Assembly: GCA_013215385.1 (NCBI GenBank)
Contig: JABSOY010000006.1
Span: forward strand, 310,001 to 374,000
DNA from: Colwellia sp.
GTDB taxonomy: Bacteria; Pseudomonadota; Gammaproteobacteria; Enterobacterales; Alteromonadaceae
Length of the DNA stretch: 64,000 nt
Reading direction: 5' to 3'
Part shown: positions 29,096 through 39,070 of the stretch, one piece after another
Position numbering within the stretch: position 1 is the first letter of the stretch
Layout: each line of letters starts with the position of its first letter
Translations under genes and position numbers: made by a program
The notes under the pieces: model-generated
Seen by the model: only the letters and a program-made list of their open reading frames with translations
What the model was told of the DNA's origin: nothing
The model's database searches: none

Positions 29096-30691
29096 ATGAC
29101 TACAGACGTTATAGAACAAGATTCGCACGACGAACATCATGATGACCATAAAATGCAAGGCATTAAACGTTGGTTGTACACTACAAACCATAAAGATATT
29201 GGTACCTTATATTTATGGTTTGCTTTTATTATGTTTTTAACCGGCGGCGCTTTAGCTATGGTTATTCGGGCCGAGTTATTTCAGCCCGGTTTACAAATAG
29301 TTGAGCCTGACTTTTTTAATCAGCTAACAACCGTGCATGGTTTGATCATGGTTTTTGGTGCAATTATGCCGGCCTTTACTGGCTTTGCAAATTGGATGAT
29401 ACCTATGATGATAGGTGCACCTGATATGGCTTTACCTCGGATGAATAACTGGAGCTTTTGGATCTTACCTTTTGCTTTTGCGATTCTTTTATCGACATTT
29501 TTTATGGAGTCGGGTGCACCAAACTTTGGCTGGACATTCTACGCGCCACTTTCGACAACTTATTCAAATGGTAGCACCGCATTTTTTGTCTTTGCTGTTC
29601 ATATTATGGGGATTTCGTCAATAATGGGCGCGATTAATATCGTGGTAACCATTATGAATATGCGTGCTCCAGGTATGACCTACATGAAAATGCCATTATT
29701 TGTTTGGACATTTTTCATCACAGCCTATTTATTAATTGCTGTAATGCCCATCCTCGCGGGTGTGGTAACCATGCTGTTAACCGATACCTATTTTGGCACC
29801 AGTTTCTTTAATGCCGCTGGTGGTGGTGACCCCGTATTGTTCCAGCATATCTTTTGGTTCTTTGGTCACCCTGAAGTCTATATTATGATCTTGCCAGCTT
29901 TTGGTATTGTCTCAACCATCATTCCTGCATTTTCACGTAAGAAATTATTTGGCTATAGCTCAATGGTGTATGCAACGTCTTCAATTGCATTATTGTCGTT
30001 TATTGTTTGGGCGCATCATATGTTCACAACAGGCATGCCGTTATTTGGCGAACTGTTCTTTATGTATTGTACTATGCTCATCGCTGTACCTACTGGGGTG
30101 AAAGTCTTCAATTGGGTGGCGACTATGTGGCGTGGTTCAATGAGTTTTGAAACGCCGATGTTGTTTTCTATAGCCTTCGTCATACTATTTACCATTGGCG
30201 GATTTTCTGGTTTGATGTTGGCATTAACACCCGCTGATTTCCAATACCACGATACCTACTTTGTTGTTGCCCACTTCCATTATGTTTTAGTCACGGGTTC
30301 CTTATTCTCCATTTATGCTGGCGCTTATTTCTGGCTGCCAAAGTGGACCGGGAATATGTATAACGAGTCGTTAGGAAAATGGCATTTTTGGTGTTCATTA
30401 ATCTCGGTGAATTTACTGTTCTTCCCGATGCACTTTTTAGGGTTAGCGGGCATGCCTCGTCGTATTCCTGATTATGCCTTGCAGTTTGCTGACTTCAATA
30501 AATGGGTGAGTATAGGTGGTTTTGCTTTTGGTCTGTCGCAATTAATTTTCTTAGCTGTGGTGATTAAATGTATTAGAGGTGGTGAAAAAGCACCAGCTAA
30601 ACCTTGGGATGGTGCAGAAGGGCTTGAGTGGACTGTTGCTAGTCCTGCTCCGTACCACACTTTTTCAACACCACCGAAAATTGAAGACTAA
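29096..30691 (+). CDS. ctaD: Cytochrome c oxidase subunit I
   Basis: 531 residues with twelve expected membrane helices. The haem-copper core is visible: LTTVHGLIMVF (low-spin haem ligand), GHPEVYIMILPAFG with CuB ligand His258 and the cross-linked Tyr, WAHHMFTTG (CuB His pair), and DTYFVVAHFHYVL (haem a and a3 ligands). This is an A-type proton-pumping aa3 oxidase. Begins 11 bases after coxB with a GGGGG-type ribosome site. Confidence 0.97.
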   Translation: MTTDVIEQDSHDEHHDDHKMQGIKRWLYTTNHKDIGTLYLWFAFIMFLTGGALAMVIRAELFQPGLQIVEPDFFNQLTTVHGLIMVFGAIMPAFTGFANWMIPMMIGAPDMALPRMNNWSFWILPFAFAILLSTFFMESGAPNFGWTFYAPLSTTYSNGSTAFFVFAVHIMGISSIMGAINIVVTIMNMRAPGMTYMKMPLFVWTFFITAYLLIAVMPILAGVVTMLLTDTYFGTSFFNAAGGGDPVLFQHIFWFFGHPEVYIMILPAFGIVSTIIPAFSRKKLFGYSSMVYATSSIALLSFIVWAHHMFTTGMPLFGELFFMYCTMLIAVPTGVKVFNWVATMWRGSMSFETPMLFSIAFVILFTIGGFSGLMLALTPADFQYHDTYFVVAHFHYVLVTGSLFSIYAGAYFWLPKWTGNMYNESLGKWHFWCSLISVNLLFFPMHFLGLAGMPRRIPDYALQFADFNKWVSIGGFAFGLSQLIFLAVVIKCIRGGEKAPAKPWDGAEGLEWTVASPAPYHTFSTPPKIED

Positions 30692-30702
30692 GTCAATAAA
30701 TC

Positions 30703-31281
30703 ATGAATGAAGGTGACGAATTGCAAAATTTAAATAACAAAAATAGCTCTGTAACTAAGCAGAATAATAAAGTCGTTAAAAAACTGATGTTAATTGTTTT
30801 TGGTATGTTTGGTTTTGGTTTTGCGTTGGTCCCTTTATATGATGTTTTTTGTGACATAACCGGTTTGAATGGAAAAACGTCAACCACTGCTGCTGCTTAT
30901 AATGTCGAGCAGATTGATACAGAAAGAGTTGTTACGGTGCAGTTTATAAGTCGAACTGCTCAAGGGATACCTTGGATCTTTGAACCTATGGTCCGTGAAA
31001 TAAAAGTTCATCCTGGTGAAAGGAAACTGGTAAAATTTTATGCAAAAAATGAATCTAGCCGTGACATTATTGGTCAAGCCGTACCGTCAGTGTCACCCGG
31101 TTTAGCTGCAGCGTATTTTCAAAAAATAGAATGTTTCTGTTTTACGCAGCAACCGTTAAAAGCGAATGAAGAGGTAGAAATGGCGCTACAATTTTATGTA
31201 GACCCAGAGCTACCTGAAGATATTTCAACGCTAACCTTGTCTTACACTTTGTATGACGTAACCGGAAAAGTGGAATCGTAG
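30703..31281 (+). CDS. ctaG: Cytochrome c oxidase assembly protein Cox11/CtaG
   Basis: 192 residues: polar N-terminus, one membrane helix (about 27-47), then a periplasmic immunoglobulin-like domain. The copper motif is C144-F-C146-F in KIECFCFTQQPL; GIPWIFEP and LTLSYTLYDV are further family stretches. It delivers copper to CuB of subunit I, and lies between ctaD and coxC as usual. Confidence 0.95.
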   Translation: MNEGDELQNLNNKNSSVTKQNNKVVKKLMLIVFGMFGFGFALVPLYDVFCDITGLNGKTSTTAAAYNVEQIDTERVVTVQFISRTAQGIPWIFEPMVREIKVHPGERKLVKFYAKNESSRDIIGQAVPSVSPGLAAAYFQKIECFCFTQQPLKANEEVEMALQFYVDPELPEDISTLTLSYTLYDVTGKVES

Positions 31282-31333
31282 CAATTTATACCAAGCACTT
31301 AGTGTGCAACGGTACTTGTTTAGGGGAATAATA

Positions 31334-32218
31334 ATGACAACAAAAGAATATGAAAGTTATTACGTACCATCGCAAAGCCATTGGCCCATTGTAGGAGCCG
31401 TGGCATTATTTTTGATTGCCGTGGGCGCAGGAAATTACGTCTCTACGCTTAAAAGTGAAGAAGGTGGTTTTGGCGGCTACATCTTACTTGCAGGTTTTTG
31501 TTTAATCATCTACATGCTTTATGGCTGGTTCAGTAATGTTATTAATGAATCGATGTCAGGTAAATATAGTCATCAAATGGATAACTCGTTTCGTCAAGGG
31601 ATGAGCTGGTTTATTTTTTCTGAAGTGATGTTTTTTGCGGCATTTTTTGGTGCGCTATTTTATGCTAGAACATTATCAGTACCTTGGTTGGGCGGCGCAG
31701 ACAATAATGCGATGACCGGTGCGGTGTTATGGCCAGAATTTGTCTCAGTTTGGCCATTATTGACCACGCCAGACGGTACCGAAACTACGAAAATGGGCTG
31801 GTATGGTTTACCGCTAATTAATACCATATTATTATTAACATCTTCAATTACTGCGCATTTAGCACATTCAGCTTTAGAGAAAGACAATCGTAAAATGCTG
31901 AAAATCTGGTTAGGTTTAACCATTTTATTAGGCCTTGTCTTCTTATTCTTGCAAGTTGTAGAATATATGCATGGTTACTCTGAAGAAATGAAGTTGTACT
32001 TAACGAGTGGTATCTATGGCACCACTTTCTATATGTTAACTGGCTTTCATGGTATGCATGTAACGTTAGGTACTATCATGCTTATTGTGGTGTTCTTAAG
32101 GGTATTAAAAGGGCATTTTACTCCCACTAACGCTTTCGCTTTCGAAGCGGCAAGTTGGTATTGGCATTTTGTTGATGTGGTTTGGGTAATACTGTTTGTC
32201 TTTGTCTATATTGTCTAG
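31334..32218 (+). CDS. coxC: Cytochrome c oxidase subunit III
   Basis: 294 residues from ATG 31334, which has a TAGGGGA ribosome site; a frame opening at 31304 lacks one. Seven membrane helices. Family segments: MSWFIFSEVMFFAAFFGAL, LTGFHGMHVTLGTIMLIVV and ASWYWHFVDVVWVILF at the C-terminus. Subunit III stabilises the catalytic core. Last of the three structural genes. Confidence 0.95.
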   Translation: MTTKEYESYYVPSQSHWPIVGAVALFLIAVGAGNYVSTLKSEEGGFGGYILLAGFCLIIYMLYGWFSNVINESMSGKYSHQMDNSFRQGMSWFIFSEVMFFAAFFGALFYARTLSVPWLGGADNNAMTGAVLWPEFVSVWPLLTTPDGTETTKMGWYGLPLINTILLLTSSITAHLAHSALEKDNRKMLKIWLGLTILLGLVFLFLQVVEYMHGYSEEMKLYLTSGIYGTTFYMLTGFHGMHVTLGTIMLIVVFLRVLKGHFTPTNAFAFEAASWYWHFVDVVWVILFVFVYIV

Positions 32219-32230
32219 ACTGCAGAATAT

Positions 32231-32258
32231 TGTAGGTGGGGGAATAACCTCACCTACA
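32231..32258. terminator. Hairpin between convergent coxC and DUF2909 gene
   Basis: An 11-bp stem with one G-T pair (32231-32241 with 32248-32258) and a 6-base loop, 12 bases after the coxC stop. No T-run follows on the plus strand, so it is probably a transcript-end stabiliser or weak terminator. Confidence 0.5.
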
Positions 32259-32280
32259 TGATTTATGTTAATCGAAATAG

Positions 32281-32496
32281 TTAAAAAGGTCGTGGGTTGG
32301 GTGTTATGACACCGGTTAAAATAGCGACTAACATAAGAATAATGATAAAAGCCGAAATCATCACGCGTCGGCCAATAAATTTTGACATTGACGGTTTGTT
32401 TGGATCATTTCTATTGAGTACGATTAATGCCTGAAAAAGGCTAAATACCATGAAGAGTAAACAGCCGACAATTATTATTTTTACTGCAAATGCCAT
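32281..32496 (-). CDS. DUF2909 family twin-transmembrane protein
   Basis: 71 residues with two hydrophobic helices (about 4-26 and 46-66) separated by a short polar loop NRNDPNKPSMSKFIGRR. Fits DUF2909, small membrane proteins found in oxidase clusters of proteobacteria, often on the opposite strand between coxC and the SURF1 gene exactly as here. Function unknown; a link to oxidase assembly is suggested by context only. Confidence 0.8.
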   Translation of the reverse strand: MAFAVKIIIVGCLLFMVFSLFQALIVLNRNDPNKPSMSKFIGRRVMISAFIIILMLVAILTGVITPNPRPF

Positions 32497-32552
32497 TTAA
32501 AAATTTCCTGTGTTGTAATGTTCGAGAAGAACGTATTTAAGGAATTATCTGT

Positions 32553-33281
32553 TTGAAAACATTTTTATCAAACATCCGCCTCCCTTGGTTGATATTTACC
32601 CTACTTGTTTTTTCGGGATTAGTAAAACTCGGATTATGGCAAAGTGATCGTGCTTTACAAAAAGAACAACGCTTAGCTACTATTGAGCAATTAAGCCAAA
32701 TTCAAGCTTTGTCACTGACACAAGTACTCGCCCAACAAAAAAATGAAATTAATGACTTGCCAATTTTACTGGAAGGTGAATTTGACGACGAAGTAGTATT
32801 TTTATTAGATAACCAAGCGAACAAAGGTCGATTAGGTTATCGAGTTTACCAAGTATTTAATGTTGATAAGCAAGCGGTTCTAATTAATTTAGGCTGGGTG
32901 GTAGGTTCTATTAACCGTCAAGAAATCCCTGATATTCAAGCAATTACTGGTCAATTTCAGTTGACAGGCCATGTCAGGAAAATTGAAAAAGGCATTATGC
33001 TAATGGAGCAGCAACTCAATAAAAAAAGCTGGCCTTTACGCGTTCAACAAATAGAATTAGATAAGTTTTCGACATTAATTTCACGTCAACTCTTGCCCTT
33101 TGTAGTTTACTTAGATAAAACAGAGAGTGTCGGTTATGAAAAAAATTGGCAGCCGATTGTAATGCCACCCGAAAAACATCGTGCTTATGCATTCCAGTGG
33201 TTTAGTTTAGCGATCGCGTGGTTGTCATTGATGGTTTGGGCTTCAATTAAGTTGGGTAGAAATAGTAAAGCCACTAATTAA
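32553..33281 (+). CDS. SURF1 family oxidase assembly protein
   Basis: 242 residues with a membrane helix at each end (about 10-30 and 212-232) and a periplasmic middle. SURF1 marks: LGLWQSDRALQKEQR near the first helix, LLDNQANKGRLGYRVY, and HRAYAFQWFSLAIAW before the last helix. SURF1 proteins help insert haem A into subunit I. The start is a TTG at 32553 with a TTTAAGGAATT ribosome site; start moderately sure. Confidence 0.9.
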   Translation: MKTFLSNIRLPWLIFTLLVFSGLVKLGLWQSDRALQKEQRLATIEQLSQIQALSLTQVLAQQKNEINDLPILLEGEFDDEVVFLLDNQANKGRLGYRVYQVFNVDKQAVLINLGWVVGSINRQEIPDIQAITGQFQLTGHVRKIEKGIMLMEQQLNKKSWPLRVQQIELDKFSTLISRQLLPFVVYLDKTESVGYEKNWQPIVMPPEKHRAYAFQWFSLAIAWLSLMVWASIKLGRNSKATN

Positions 33282-33304
33282 AAATAATAACAAGGTGAAG
33301 TTGT

Positions 33305-33865
33305 ATGAGTGATGTCGCACAGAAAAAATCTCGTCGTAGTATGATAATGGTGATAGGTGCTTTTATTCTCCCTATCGTCTTAGCAAAATTAGCATTAACT
33401 CAGAATTGGCTTGAATATGGAGTCACGAATAAAGGCACTTTATTTGAAAATGAACTCACTTTAGAAAAACTAGGATTGGAAGAACCGGCTTTACAAAAAT
33501 CCTGGTTAGTGATTTATAGCCTACCAGCACAGTGTGGTGCTCACTGTGAGCAAACATTATTAAGTGTTAATAACTCTTACATCGCTTTGGGCAAAGAAAT
33601 GCCTAGAGTAAAGCGCGTCGCGCTATCTCCTAATCCCTTGTCTCAACAACAAACAAAAAAATTGACTGACAATAGCTGGACGATTATTACTACCCCGAGC
33701 CAGGTTAGAAACATTTTACCTGAACCGCAAGTTTTGGTTGTTGATCCCTTAGGTAACGTGATTTTATCTCACAAACCGCCAGTAAATGATGATGATCAAG
33801 CTATGTTTGGTAAAGAAATTCTTGCTGACATGAAAAAGTTACTTAAGTATTCAAGGGTCGGCTAG
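33305..33865 (+). CDS. Membrane-anchored CxxxC protein of the oxidase cluster
   Basis: 186 residues: one N-terminal membrane helix (about 13-31), then a periplasmic domain with a thioredoxin-like look. Cys77 and Cys81 in PAQCGAHCEQTLL are spaced CxxxC like the copper-binding cysteines of Sco proteins. The late strand QVLVVDPLGNVILSH resembles the corresponding part of Sco, but the DHS histidine of Sco is not apparent. Lies between the SURF1 gene and ctaA, 1 base before ctaA, so probably co-translated. A copper or thiol role in oxidase assembly is inferred. Confidence 0.75.
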   Translation: MSDVAQKKSRRSMIMVIGAFILPIVLAKLALTQNWLEYGVTNKGTLFENELTLEKLGLEEPALQKSWLVIYSLPAQCGAHCEQTLLSVNNSYIALGKEMPRVKRVALSPNPLSQQQTKKLTDNSWTIITTPSQVRNILPEPQVLVVDPLGNVILSHKPPVNDDDQAMFGKEILADMKKLLKYSRVG

Positions 33866-33866
33866 G

Positions 33867-34874
33867 ATGAGAAACGGTGGCAACCATCGCATTCGTGTTT
33901 TGGTACTTATTAGTATTTTATTAGCGTTAATCGTAGTGAGCTTAGGTGCATATACTCGTTTAACCCATGCGGGCCTTGGGTGTCCTGATTGGCCTGGTTG
34001 TTATGGGCTCATTGATGTGCCGGAAACTGCAGAACAAATTATCAAAGCTGAGCAAGCATTTCCAGAAAGAAAAGTTGAGCCACACAAAGCATGGAATGAA
34101 ATGATCCATCGCTATTTTGCTGGCGCTTTAGGTCTATTAATTTTAGCCATCGCATTTTTATCTTTTAAAGGACGTGACCAAGGCACACCATTAAGACTAC
34201 CACTGCTTATATTAGTTGTTGTTATATTTCAAGCAGCACTGGGTATGTGGACGGTTACCATGAAACTGATGCCTATTGTCGTAATGGGACATTTACTCGG
34301 TGGATTCACTACCTTAAGTTTATTGTTTTTATTATATTTACGATTATCTGATTATCGTGTACCAGGCGGTAATTATGCGATTAAAAAATATGGACGATAC
34401 GGTTTGATTGGCATTTTACTGTTAACAGCGCAAATAGGTTTAGGTGGTTGGACATCTTCAAACTATGCTGCATTAGTGTGTACCGAATTACCTATTTGTC
34501 AATCAGGTTGGCAAGAGCTACTGACCTTTGAAGATTCGTTTGATTTAATTCCTCCTGAAAAAAACAGTTATGAGTTTGGCCACTTATCTCATGCATCGCG
34601 CGTAACCATACATGTTGTTCATCGTCTCGGTGCTATTGTTACCGCACTCTATCTGTTTTGGTTGGCGTTGATGGTATTTCGAAAATCACAGTCAGCCTAT
34701 TTTAAAAAAGCAGCGCTAAGTTTAGCGATTATTCTTAGCTGTCAAATATTATTGGGCATGAGCAATATTTGGTTTTCATTACCTTTATCGGTAGCCGTGA
34801 GCCATAACGTAGTTGCAGCATGCCTAATGCTGTCGTTGATCACCCTAACGTACAGTTTACGACGGAAACTATAG
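33867..34874 (+). CDS. ctaA: Haem A synthase CtaA/COX15
   Basis: 335 residues with eight membrane helices in two four-helix halves. Haem-ligand region [19 protein letters not shown] and the [12 protein letters not shown] helix in the first half are matched by ELPICQSGW and [11 protein letters not shown]-like [17 protein letters not shown] in the second. It oxidises haem O to haem A for the aa3 oxidase. Follows the CxxxC gene by 1 base and precedes ctaB. Confidence 0.95.
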   Translation: MRNGGNHRIRVLVLISILLALIVVSLGAYTRLTHAGLGCPDWPGCYGLIDVPETAEQIIKAEQAFPERKVEPHKAWNEMIHRYFAGALGLLILAIAFLSFKGRDQGTPLRLPLLILVVVIFQAALGMWTVTMKLMPIVVMGHLLGGFTTLSLLFLLYLRLSDYRVPGGNYAIKKYGRYGLIGILLLTAQIGLGGWTSSNYAALVCTELPICQSGWQELLTFEDSFDLIPPEKNSYEFGHLSHASRVTIHVVHRLGAIVTALYLFWLALMVFRKSQSAYFKKAALSLAIILSCQILLGMSNIWFSLPLSVAVSHNVVAACLMLSLITLTYSLRRKL

Positions 34875-34882
34875 GAACACTT

Positions 34883-35821
34883 ATGAGTGAAACAATAACA
34901 ACAGAAACCACCAATGAAGTGAGTTCAGAGATTGATGCCAACGAGACAAAATCTGCTATTTGGCGTGATTACTATGAAATAACTAAACCTCGGGTGGTGG
35001 CGCTGTTAGTGCTAACCGCTTTAGTCGGTATGTGCCTTTCGGTACCAGGTGCAATTCCGTGGCAAATACTCATTCCATCAATGGTCGGTATTGGTTTTTT
35101 ATCATCGGCTGCTGCTGCGATTAATCATATTGTTGATGAACGTATTGATAGTATTATGGGCCGAACCTATAACCGCCCGGTAGCCACGGGACGATTAACT
35201 CCCATAAAAGCGACAATTTTTGCCATTATTTTAGCACTTAGTGGCTTTGTTATTTTATATAGTCTGGTAAACCCGCTGACAGCATGGCTGACATTTTCGG
35301 GCTTAGTCGGTTATAGCTTCATTTATACCATGTACTTAAAGCGTGCTACGCCACAAAATATCACCATTGGCGGTTTAGCTGGCGCTATTCCACCATTATT
35401 GGGCTGGACTGCAATGACCAATGAAATTCATGGCAATGCCTTGCTGTTAGTCTTATTGGTTTTTACTTGGACACCGCCTCACTTTTGGGCGTTAGCTATT
35501 CACCGTAAAGATGAATATGCGAAAGTGAATATTCCGATGCTGCCAGTAACGCATGGCGTGAGCTTCACTAAAACACAAATTTTACTTTATACTGTCTTAC
35601 TTTTTGTGGTCGGGTTGTTGCCTTATTTAGTCGGCATGAGTAACTGGTTATATTTAATTGGTGCGGTTTCTTTAAATTTAATGTTTTTTGCTTATGCATG
35701 GAAATTAAAGTTCAATGCTGATGAAAATACTGCGATGGACACCTTTAAGTTTTCGATCATTCATTTGATGGGATTATTCGTTATATTATTGCTTGATCAC
35801 TACTTATTACCGCTTAGTTAG
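34883..35821 (+). CDS. ctaB: Haem O synthase (protohaem IX farnesyltransferase) CtaB/CyoE
   Basis: 312 residues from ATG 34883, preceded by TAGGAACAC; the longer frame from 34820 is inside ctaA. A UbiA-family prenyltransferase with nine membrane helices. Prenyl-diphosphate motif [20 protein letters not shown] and the second loop region [17 protein letters not shown] are clear. It attaches farnesyl to haem B. Its presence with ctaA completes haem A synthesis within the cluster. Confidence 0.96.
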   Translation: MSETITTETTNEVSSEIDANETKSAIWRDYYEITKPRVVALLVLTALVGMCLSVPGAIPWQILIPSMVGIGFLSSAAAAINHIVDERIDSIMGRTYNRPVATGRLTPIKATIFAIILALSGFVILYSLVNPLTAWLTFSGLVGYSFIYTMYLKRATPQNITIGGLAGAIPPLLGWTAMTNEIHGNALLLVLLVFTWTPPHFWALAIHRKDEYAKVNIPMLPVTHGVSFTKTQILLYTVLLFVVGLLPYLVGMSNWLYLIGAVSLNLMFFAYAWKLKFNADENTAMDTFKFSIIHLMGLFVILLLDHYLLPLS

Positions 35822-35842
35822 CAGAGACAGGAAAGTTACCAT

Positions 35843-36487
35843 ATGAATAAACTGTTTTATTTGATTACCGCTGTTGCAGCCGGCGCGATAGGGTTTTTAG
35901 CCTTTCAAAAGTCGGCTGAATTACCACAGCCTGAACATGCCTTATATTATCAACAAGCACGAGAAATTAAGCCATTTGAATTAACCGATCATCATAACCA
36001 AGCATTCACTAAAGATAATTTAAGCAATAAATGGTCGTGGATATTCTTTGGTTATACCTCTTGTCCAGATGTGTGTCCTACTACGCTGCAAGAATTGAGT
36101 TTTGTCTACGATGAATTAAAAGCGGTCAGCGAAAATACGCAAGTATTATTAGTTTCTGTCGATCCGAAACGAGATACGCCTGAAAAGCTAGCGCAATATA
36201 TTGCTTATTTTAATAAGGAATTTATCGCACTGACCGCAAATCATGGGATTTTATTCCCTTTTGCACGTAATGTCGGTTTGATGTACGCGATTAACGAACC
36301 AGTAGGAGAAGATGCGGACAAAAACAACTATCTAGTTGATCATAGTGCTTCGTTAGTACTGGTTAATCCACAAGGGAAAATTGCCGCGATATTTAGACCC
36401 AAACAAGCCTTGGGTGTATTGCCTACTATTGACGGTGAGAAATTAGTCAATGACTTTACCAAAATAGTTAACTTAGCAAATAGATAA
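35843..36487 (+). CDS. Sco1/SenC copper chaperone
   Basis: 214 residues with an N-terminal anchor helix (about 5-21) and a thioredoxin fold. Copper ligands are Cys74 and Cys78 in GYTSCPDVCPTTL and His167 in VDHSASLVLV, all present. Sco proteins metallate the CuA site of subunit II. Last gene of the cluster; the next gene is convergent. Confidence 0.95.
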   Translation: MNKLFYLITAVAAGAIGFLAFQKSAELPQPEHALYYQQAREIKPFELTDHHNQAFTKDNLSNKWSWIFFGYTSCPDVCPTTLQELSFVYDELKAVSENTQVLLVSVDPKRDTPEKLAQYIAYFNKEFIALTANHGILFPFARNVGLMYAINEPVGEDADKNNYLVDHSASLVLVNPQGKIAAIFRPKQALGVLPTIDGEKLVNDFTKIVNLANR

Positions 36488-36490
36488 TTA

Positions 36491-36532
36491 GCAGCCGTCA
36501 TCTGCAACACATACAGTATAACGGCTGCAGAT
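36491..36532. terminator. Hairpin between the sco gene and the deacetylase gene
   Basis: Stem GCAGCCGT/ACGGCTGC (36491-36498 with 36521-36528). An alternative pairing ATCTGCA/TGCAGAT (36500-36506 with 36526-36532) excludes it. No T-run, so terminator activity is uncertain. Confidence 0.4.
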
Positions 36533-36552
36533 AAATTACATGTTTACATCAC

Positions 36553-37602
36553 TTAAAGTGAATACCACTGCTTACCTTCTTTTAAAACAAACCAAGGTTT
36601 TGAATACCAGTAATAACGTCCTGGTTCGCTAATGCTTGGCGCAGTGCAATTACAACGTACGCGTCCTATTGGTAATGGCGCACTGTAATTAATGGTAAAA
36701 CTATCGTCTTCATGCCATTTAATTTTTTGTCGGCCTAAGCCCGAAATATAACAATTAACCTGCGAAGGGTGAAAGTCGTCAACGACAACATTAAAAGTGA
36801 CCGATGTTGATTCTTTATATTCAAATATCGTTTTTGCATTTTTATCGTTTAGCGTCATATTAAAAGGTAAAGATTTCAACTTATCGCGTAGACTCGAAAT
36901 TTGATCATAAGGTTGTGAAGCAGGGAAACGTGGTACGCTGGTTAAATCAGTTGCTAAACCTACCGCACCAGATTGTTGTGAAAAAGCGATAAAGTCATTT
37001 TGTTTCACCCATTGCTGAACAGCAGGGGTGTACTCACCGTATGGATAAGCCAAATAACGCCAGCTTTGTCCTGTTTTTTCTTTAATAATCTGTTCAGCGC
37101 TTAATAATAAATCAGTTTGTTTTTGCAACCATGCTTGCTCTGTTAACCCTTTAGTCATTCGAGCCATAGAGTCATGTTCCATACCATGGTTAGCAATTAT
37201 CACTCCATCATCGGCCATTGCCTTAAGTTGCGCCCAAGAAAGGTAGCTGCGAGATCCGCGGTCAACAATGGCAGGGTTGATAAAAATAGTGAAAGGATAA
37301 TTAAATTTGTCGAGTATCGGTTTGCCGTTTGATAAAATATCAAGGTAAGCATCATCAAAAGTGATGATCACGGTTTTATCGGTAATCGGTTGCTGCTTTT
37401 TAATCGAATTCATTAAATCTGATAAGGCAACAACATTAAAATTATTATCAGCCAAATACTGCATATGTGCTTGAAATTGTGCGGGCGAAATACTGGTGCT
37501 GCCCGGTGTTTTATCACTAACGTGATGATACTGTAATATAACTGCCGCCAAGCTAGAGAAATGAAAGCACGATAGCAATAATGCGACGAGTATTAATTTC
37601 AT
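36553..37602 (-). CDS. Polysaccharide deacetylase (NodB fold), exported
   Basis: 349 residues with a signal peptide (about 1-19). The carbohydrate esterase 4 core is visible: TVIITFDDAYLDIL (catalytic base and metal Asp), NHGMEHDSMARM (metal His pair) and YLAYPYGEY. About 100 C-terminal residues form an extra domain, probably beta-rich, with cysteine-containing CYISGLGRQ and CNCTAP. It would remove acetyl groups from a cell-surface or extracellular sugar polymer; the exact substrate is unknown. E. coli YadE near panD and yadGH is a similar type, and yadGH-like genes lie 8 kb away here. Confidence 0.85.
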   Translation of the reverse strand: MKLILVALLLSCFHFSSLAAVILQYHHVSDKTPGSTSISPAQFQAHMQYLADNNFNVVALSDLMNSIKKQQPITDKTVIITFDDAYLDILSNGKPILDKFNYPFTIFINPAIVDRGSRSYLSWAQLKAMADDGVIIANHGMEHDSMARMTKGLTEQAWLQKQTDLLLSAEQIIKEKTGQSWRYLAYPYGEYTPAVQQWVKQNDFIAFSQQSGAVGLATDLTSVPRFPASQPYDQISSLRDKLKSLPFNMTLNDKNAKTIFEYKESTSVTFNVVVDDFHPSQVNCYISGLGRQKIKWHEDDSFTINYSAPLPIGRVRCNCTAPSISEPGRYYWYSKPWFVLKEGKQWYSL

Positions 37603-37688
37603 GATAATGATCCTTGCTAATTTTGAAGCTTAAAAATAGCGCTTTTTCTACGGCATTAATAGATAAATTCTTAATCTGGAAGATATTA

Positions 37689-39056
37689 TTGAATTTTTAT
37701 AATCTGAGTCAACATAAACAGCTTTTTATCATCGCCTTGCCGATGATATTTTCTAATATTACTGTGCCTTTACTCGGTTTAGTCGATAGCGCAGTACTGG
37801 GGCATTTAGATCAAGCCTATTACCTTGGCGGTAGTACCGTCGGTGCGATGATTATTACCTTTGTTACTTGGTTGTGTGGTTTTTTGAGAATGTCGACCAC
37901 AGGACTTACCGCACAGGCCTTAGGCCGACAAAATAGTCGGCAAAGTTTATTGGTTTTATTACGTGGTTTATTAGTGGCCGGCTGTATTGGCGGCACGTTA
38001 ATTTTACTGCAATCATTTTATTTAACCTTCAGCTTAGGCTTAGCAGGGGGCTCAGCAGAAATACAGTTTTATGCGCAGCAATATGTTGCCATTCGCATAT
38101 GGGGATTACCTGCGGCGTTATCGAATTTAGTTATTTTAGGCTGGTTACTCGGTAATCATAAAGCTAAAGCTGTGATGTGGATATTAATTGTCACCAACCT
38201 AATGAATCTATCACTCGATTTATTATTTGTGTTAGGTTTTAACTGGCAGGTTCAAGGTGTTGCGTTAGCCACCTTAATTGCTGAGTATTCGGGTATGATA
38301 ATAGGCTTAAGCTATATTATTTTTATGAAGAAAAATAACTATCAGCAATCACTAAAACAGTTGTTTCAGCGTATTGGGCAGCAATTACGCCATATTAAAA
38401 AGGACTTATTTGAAAGGTCTGCACTCGCTCATTATTTTAAACTCAACCGCGATATTCTTATTAGAACGCTGTGTTTAGAGTTGTGTTTTGTTTTTATTAC
38501 CTTTCAAGGCGCTAGGTTGGGTGATGATGTGATCGCGACGAACGCGATATTAATGAATTTCGTGTTACTTATTTCATTTGGTTTAGACGGTATAGCTAAT
38601 GCAACCGAAGTATTGGTCGGGAAAGCGCAAGGACAGCAAGACAGAAAACAGCGCAGTTCAGTGGTGCAATTGGCGTTATTTTGGACTGGAATTTTTGCTT
38701 TAATGTACAGTTTGCTTTTTGCACTTGCCGGTGACTTTTTAATTAGTTTAATTACTAACATCCCAGCTGTGGTAGCTTCGACAAAACAATATATTCACTG
38801 GCTTATTCTATTGCCTATTTTAGGCTGTTGGTGTTATTTGTTCGATGGGGTTTTTGTTGGTTTAATGAGAGCAAAAGCGATGAGAAATAGCATGATTGTC
38901 GCTACCTTTGGCTGTTTCTTTCCGTTATGGTGGTTATTAAAAGACTTTGGTAATCATGGTTTATGGGCGGCGTTTAGTGTGTTTTTATTAGTACGGGGGC
39001 TAACGTTAGCTTGGTATTATTATCGGGTCATAGCGAAGCAAACGATTACTGATTAA
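37689..39056 (+). CDS. MATE family efflux transporter (DinF-like)
   Basis: 455 residues from a TTG at 37689 that has GGAAG 6 bases upstream; a longer frame to 37614 also opens with TTG and lacks a site. Twelve membrane helices in two halves. ALPMIFSNITVPLLGLVDSAVLGHL at the start (seen in part) is typical of the DinF branch. Exports cationic compounds in exchange for Na+ or H+; substrate unknown. In E. coli dinF follows lexA, but here the genes are 10 kb apart and no SOS box was found upstream. Confidence 0.9.
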   Translation: MNFYNLSQHKQLFIIALPMIFSNITVPLLGLVDSAVLGHLDQAYYLGGSTVGAMIITFVTWLCGFLRMSTTGLTAQALGRQNSRQSLLVLLRGLLVAGCIGGTLILLQSFYLTFSLGLAGGSAEIQFYAQQYVAIRIWGLPAALSNLVILGWLLGNHKAKAVMWILIVTNLMNLSLDLLFVLGFNWQVQGVALATLIAEYSGMIIGLSYIIFMKKNNYQQSLKQLFQRIGQQLRHIKKDLFERSALAHYFKLNRDILIRTLCLELCFVFITFQGARLGDDVIATNAILMNFVLLISFGLDGIANATEVLVGKAQGQQDRKQRSSVVQLALFWTGIFALMYSLLFALAGDFLISLITNIPAVVASTKQYIHWLILLPILGCWCYLFDGVFVGLMRAKAMRNSMIVATFGCFFPLWWLLKDFGNHGLWAAFSVFLLVRGLTLAWYYYRVIAKQTITD

Positions 39057-39070
39057 GTCCGGGGTATTAT

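Noticed and set aside
37614-37688. Extended N-terminus of the MATE transporter
   Set aside because: The TTG at 37614 lacks a ribosome site, whereas the TTG at 37689 has GGAAG at the right distance and gives the usual family length.
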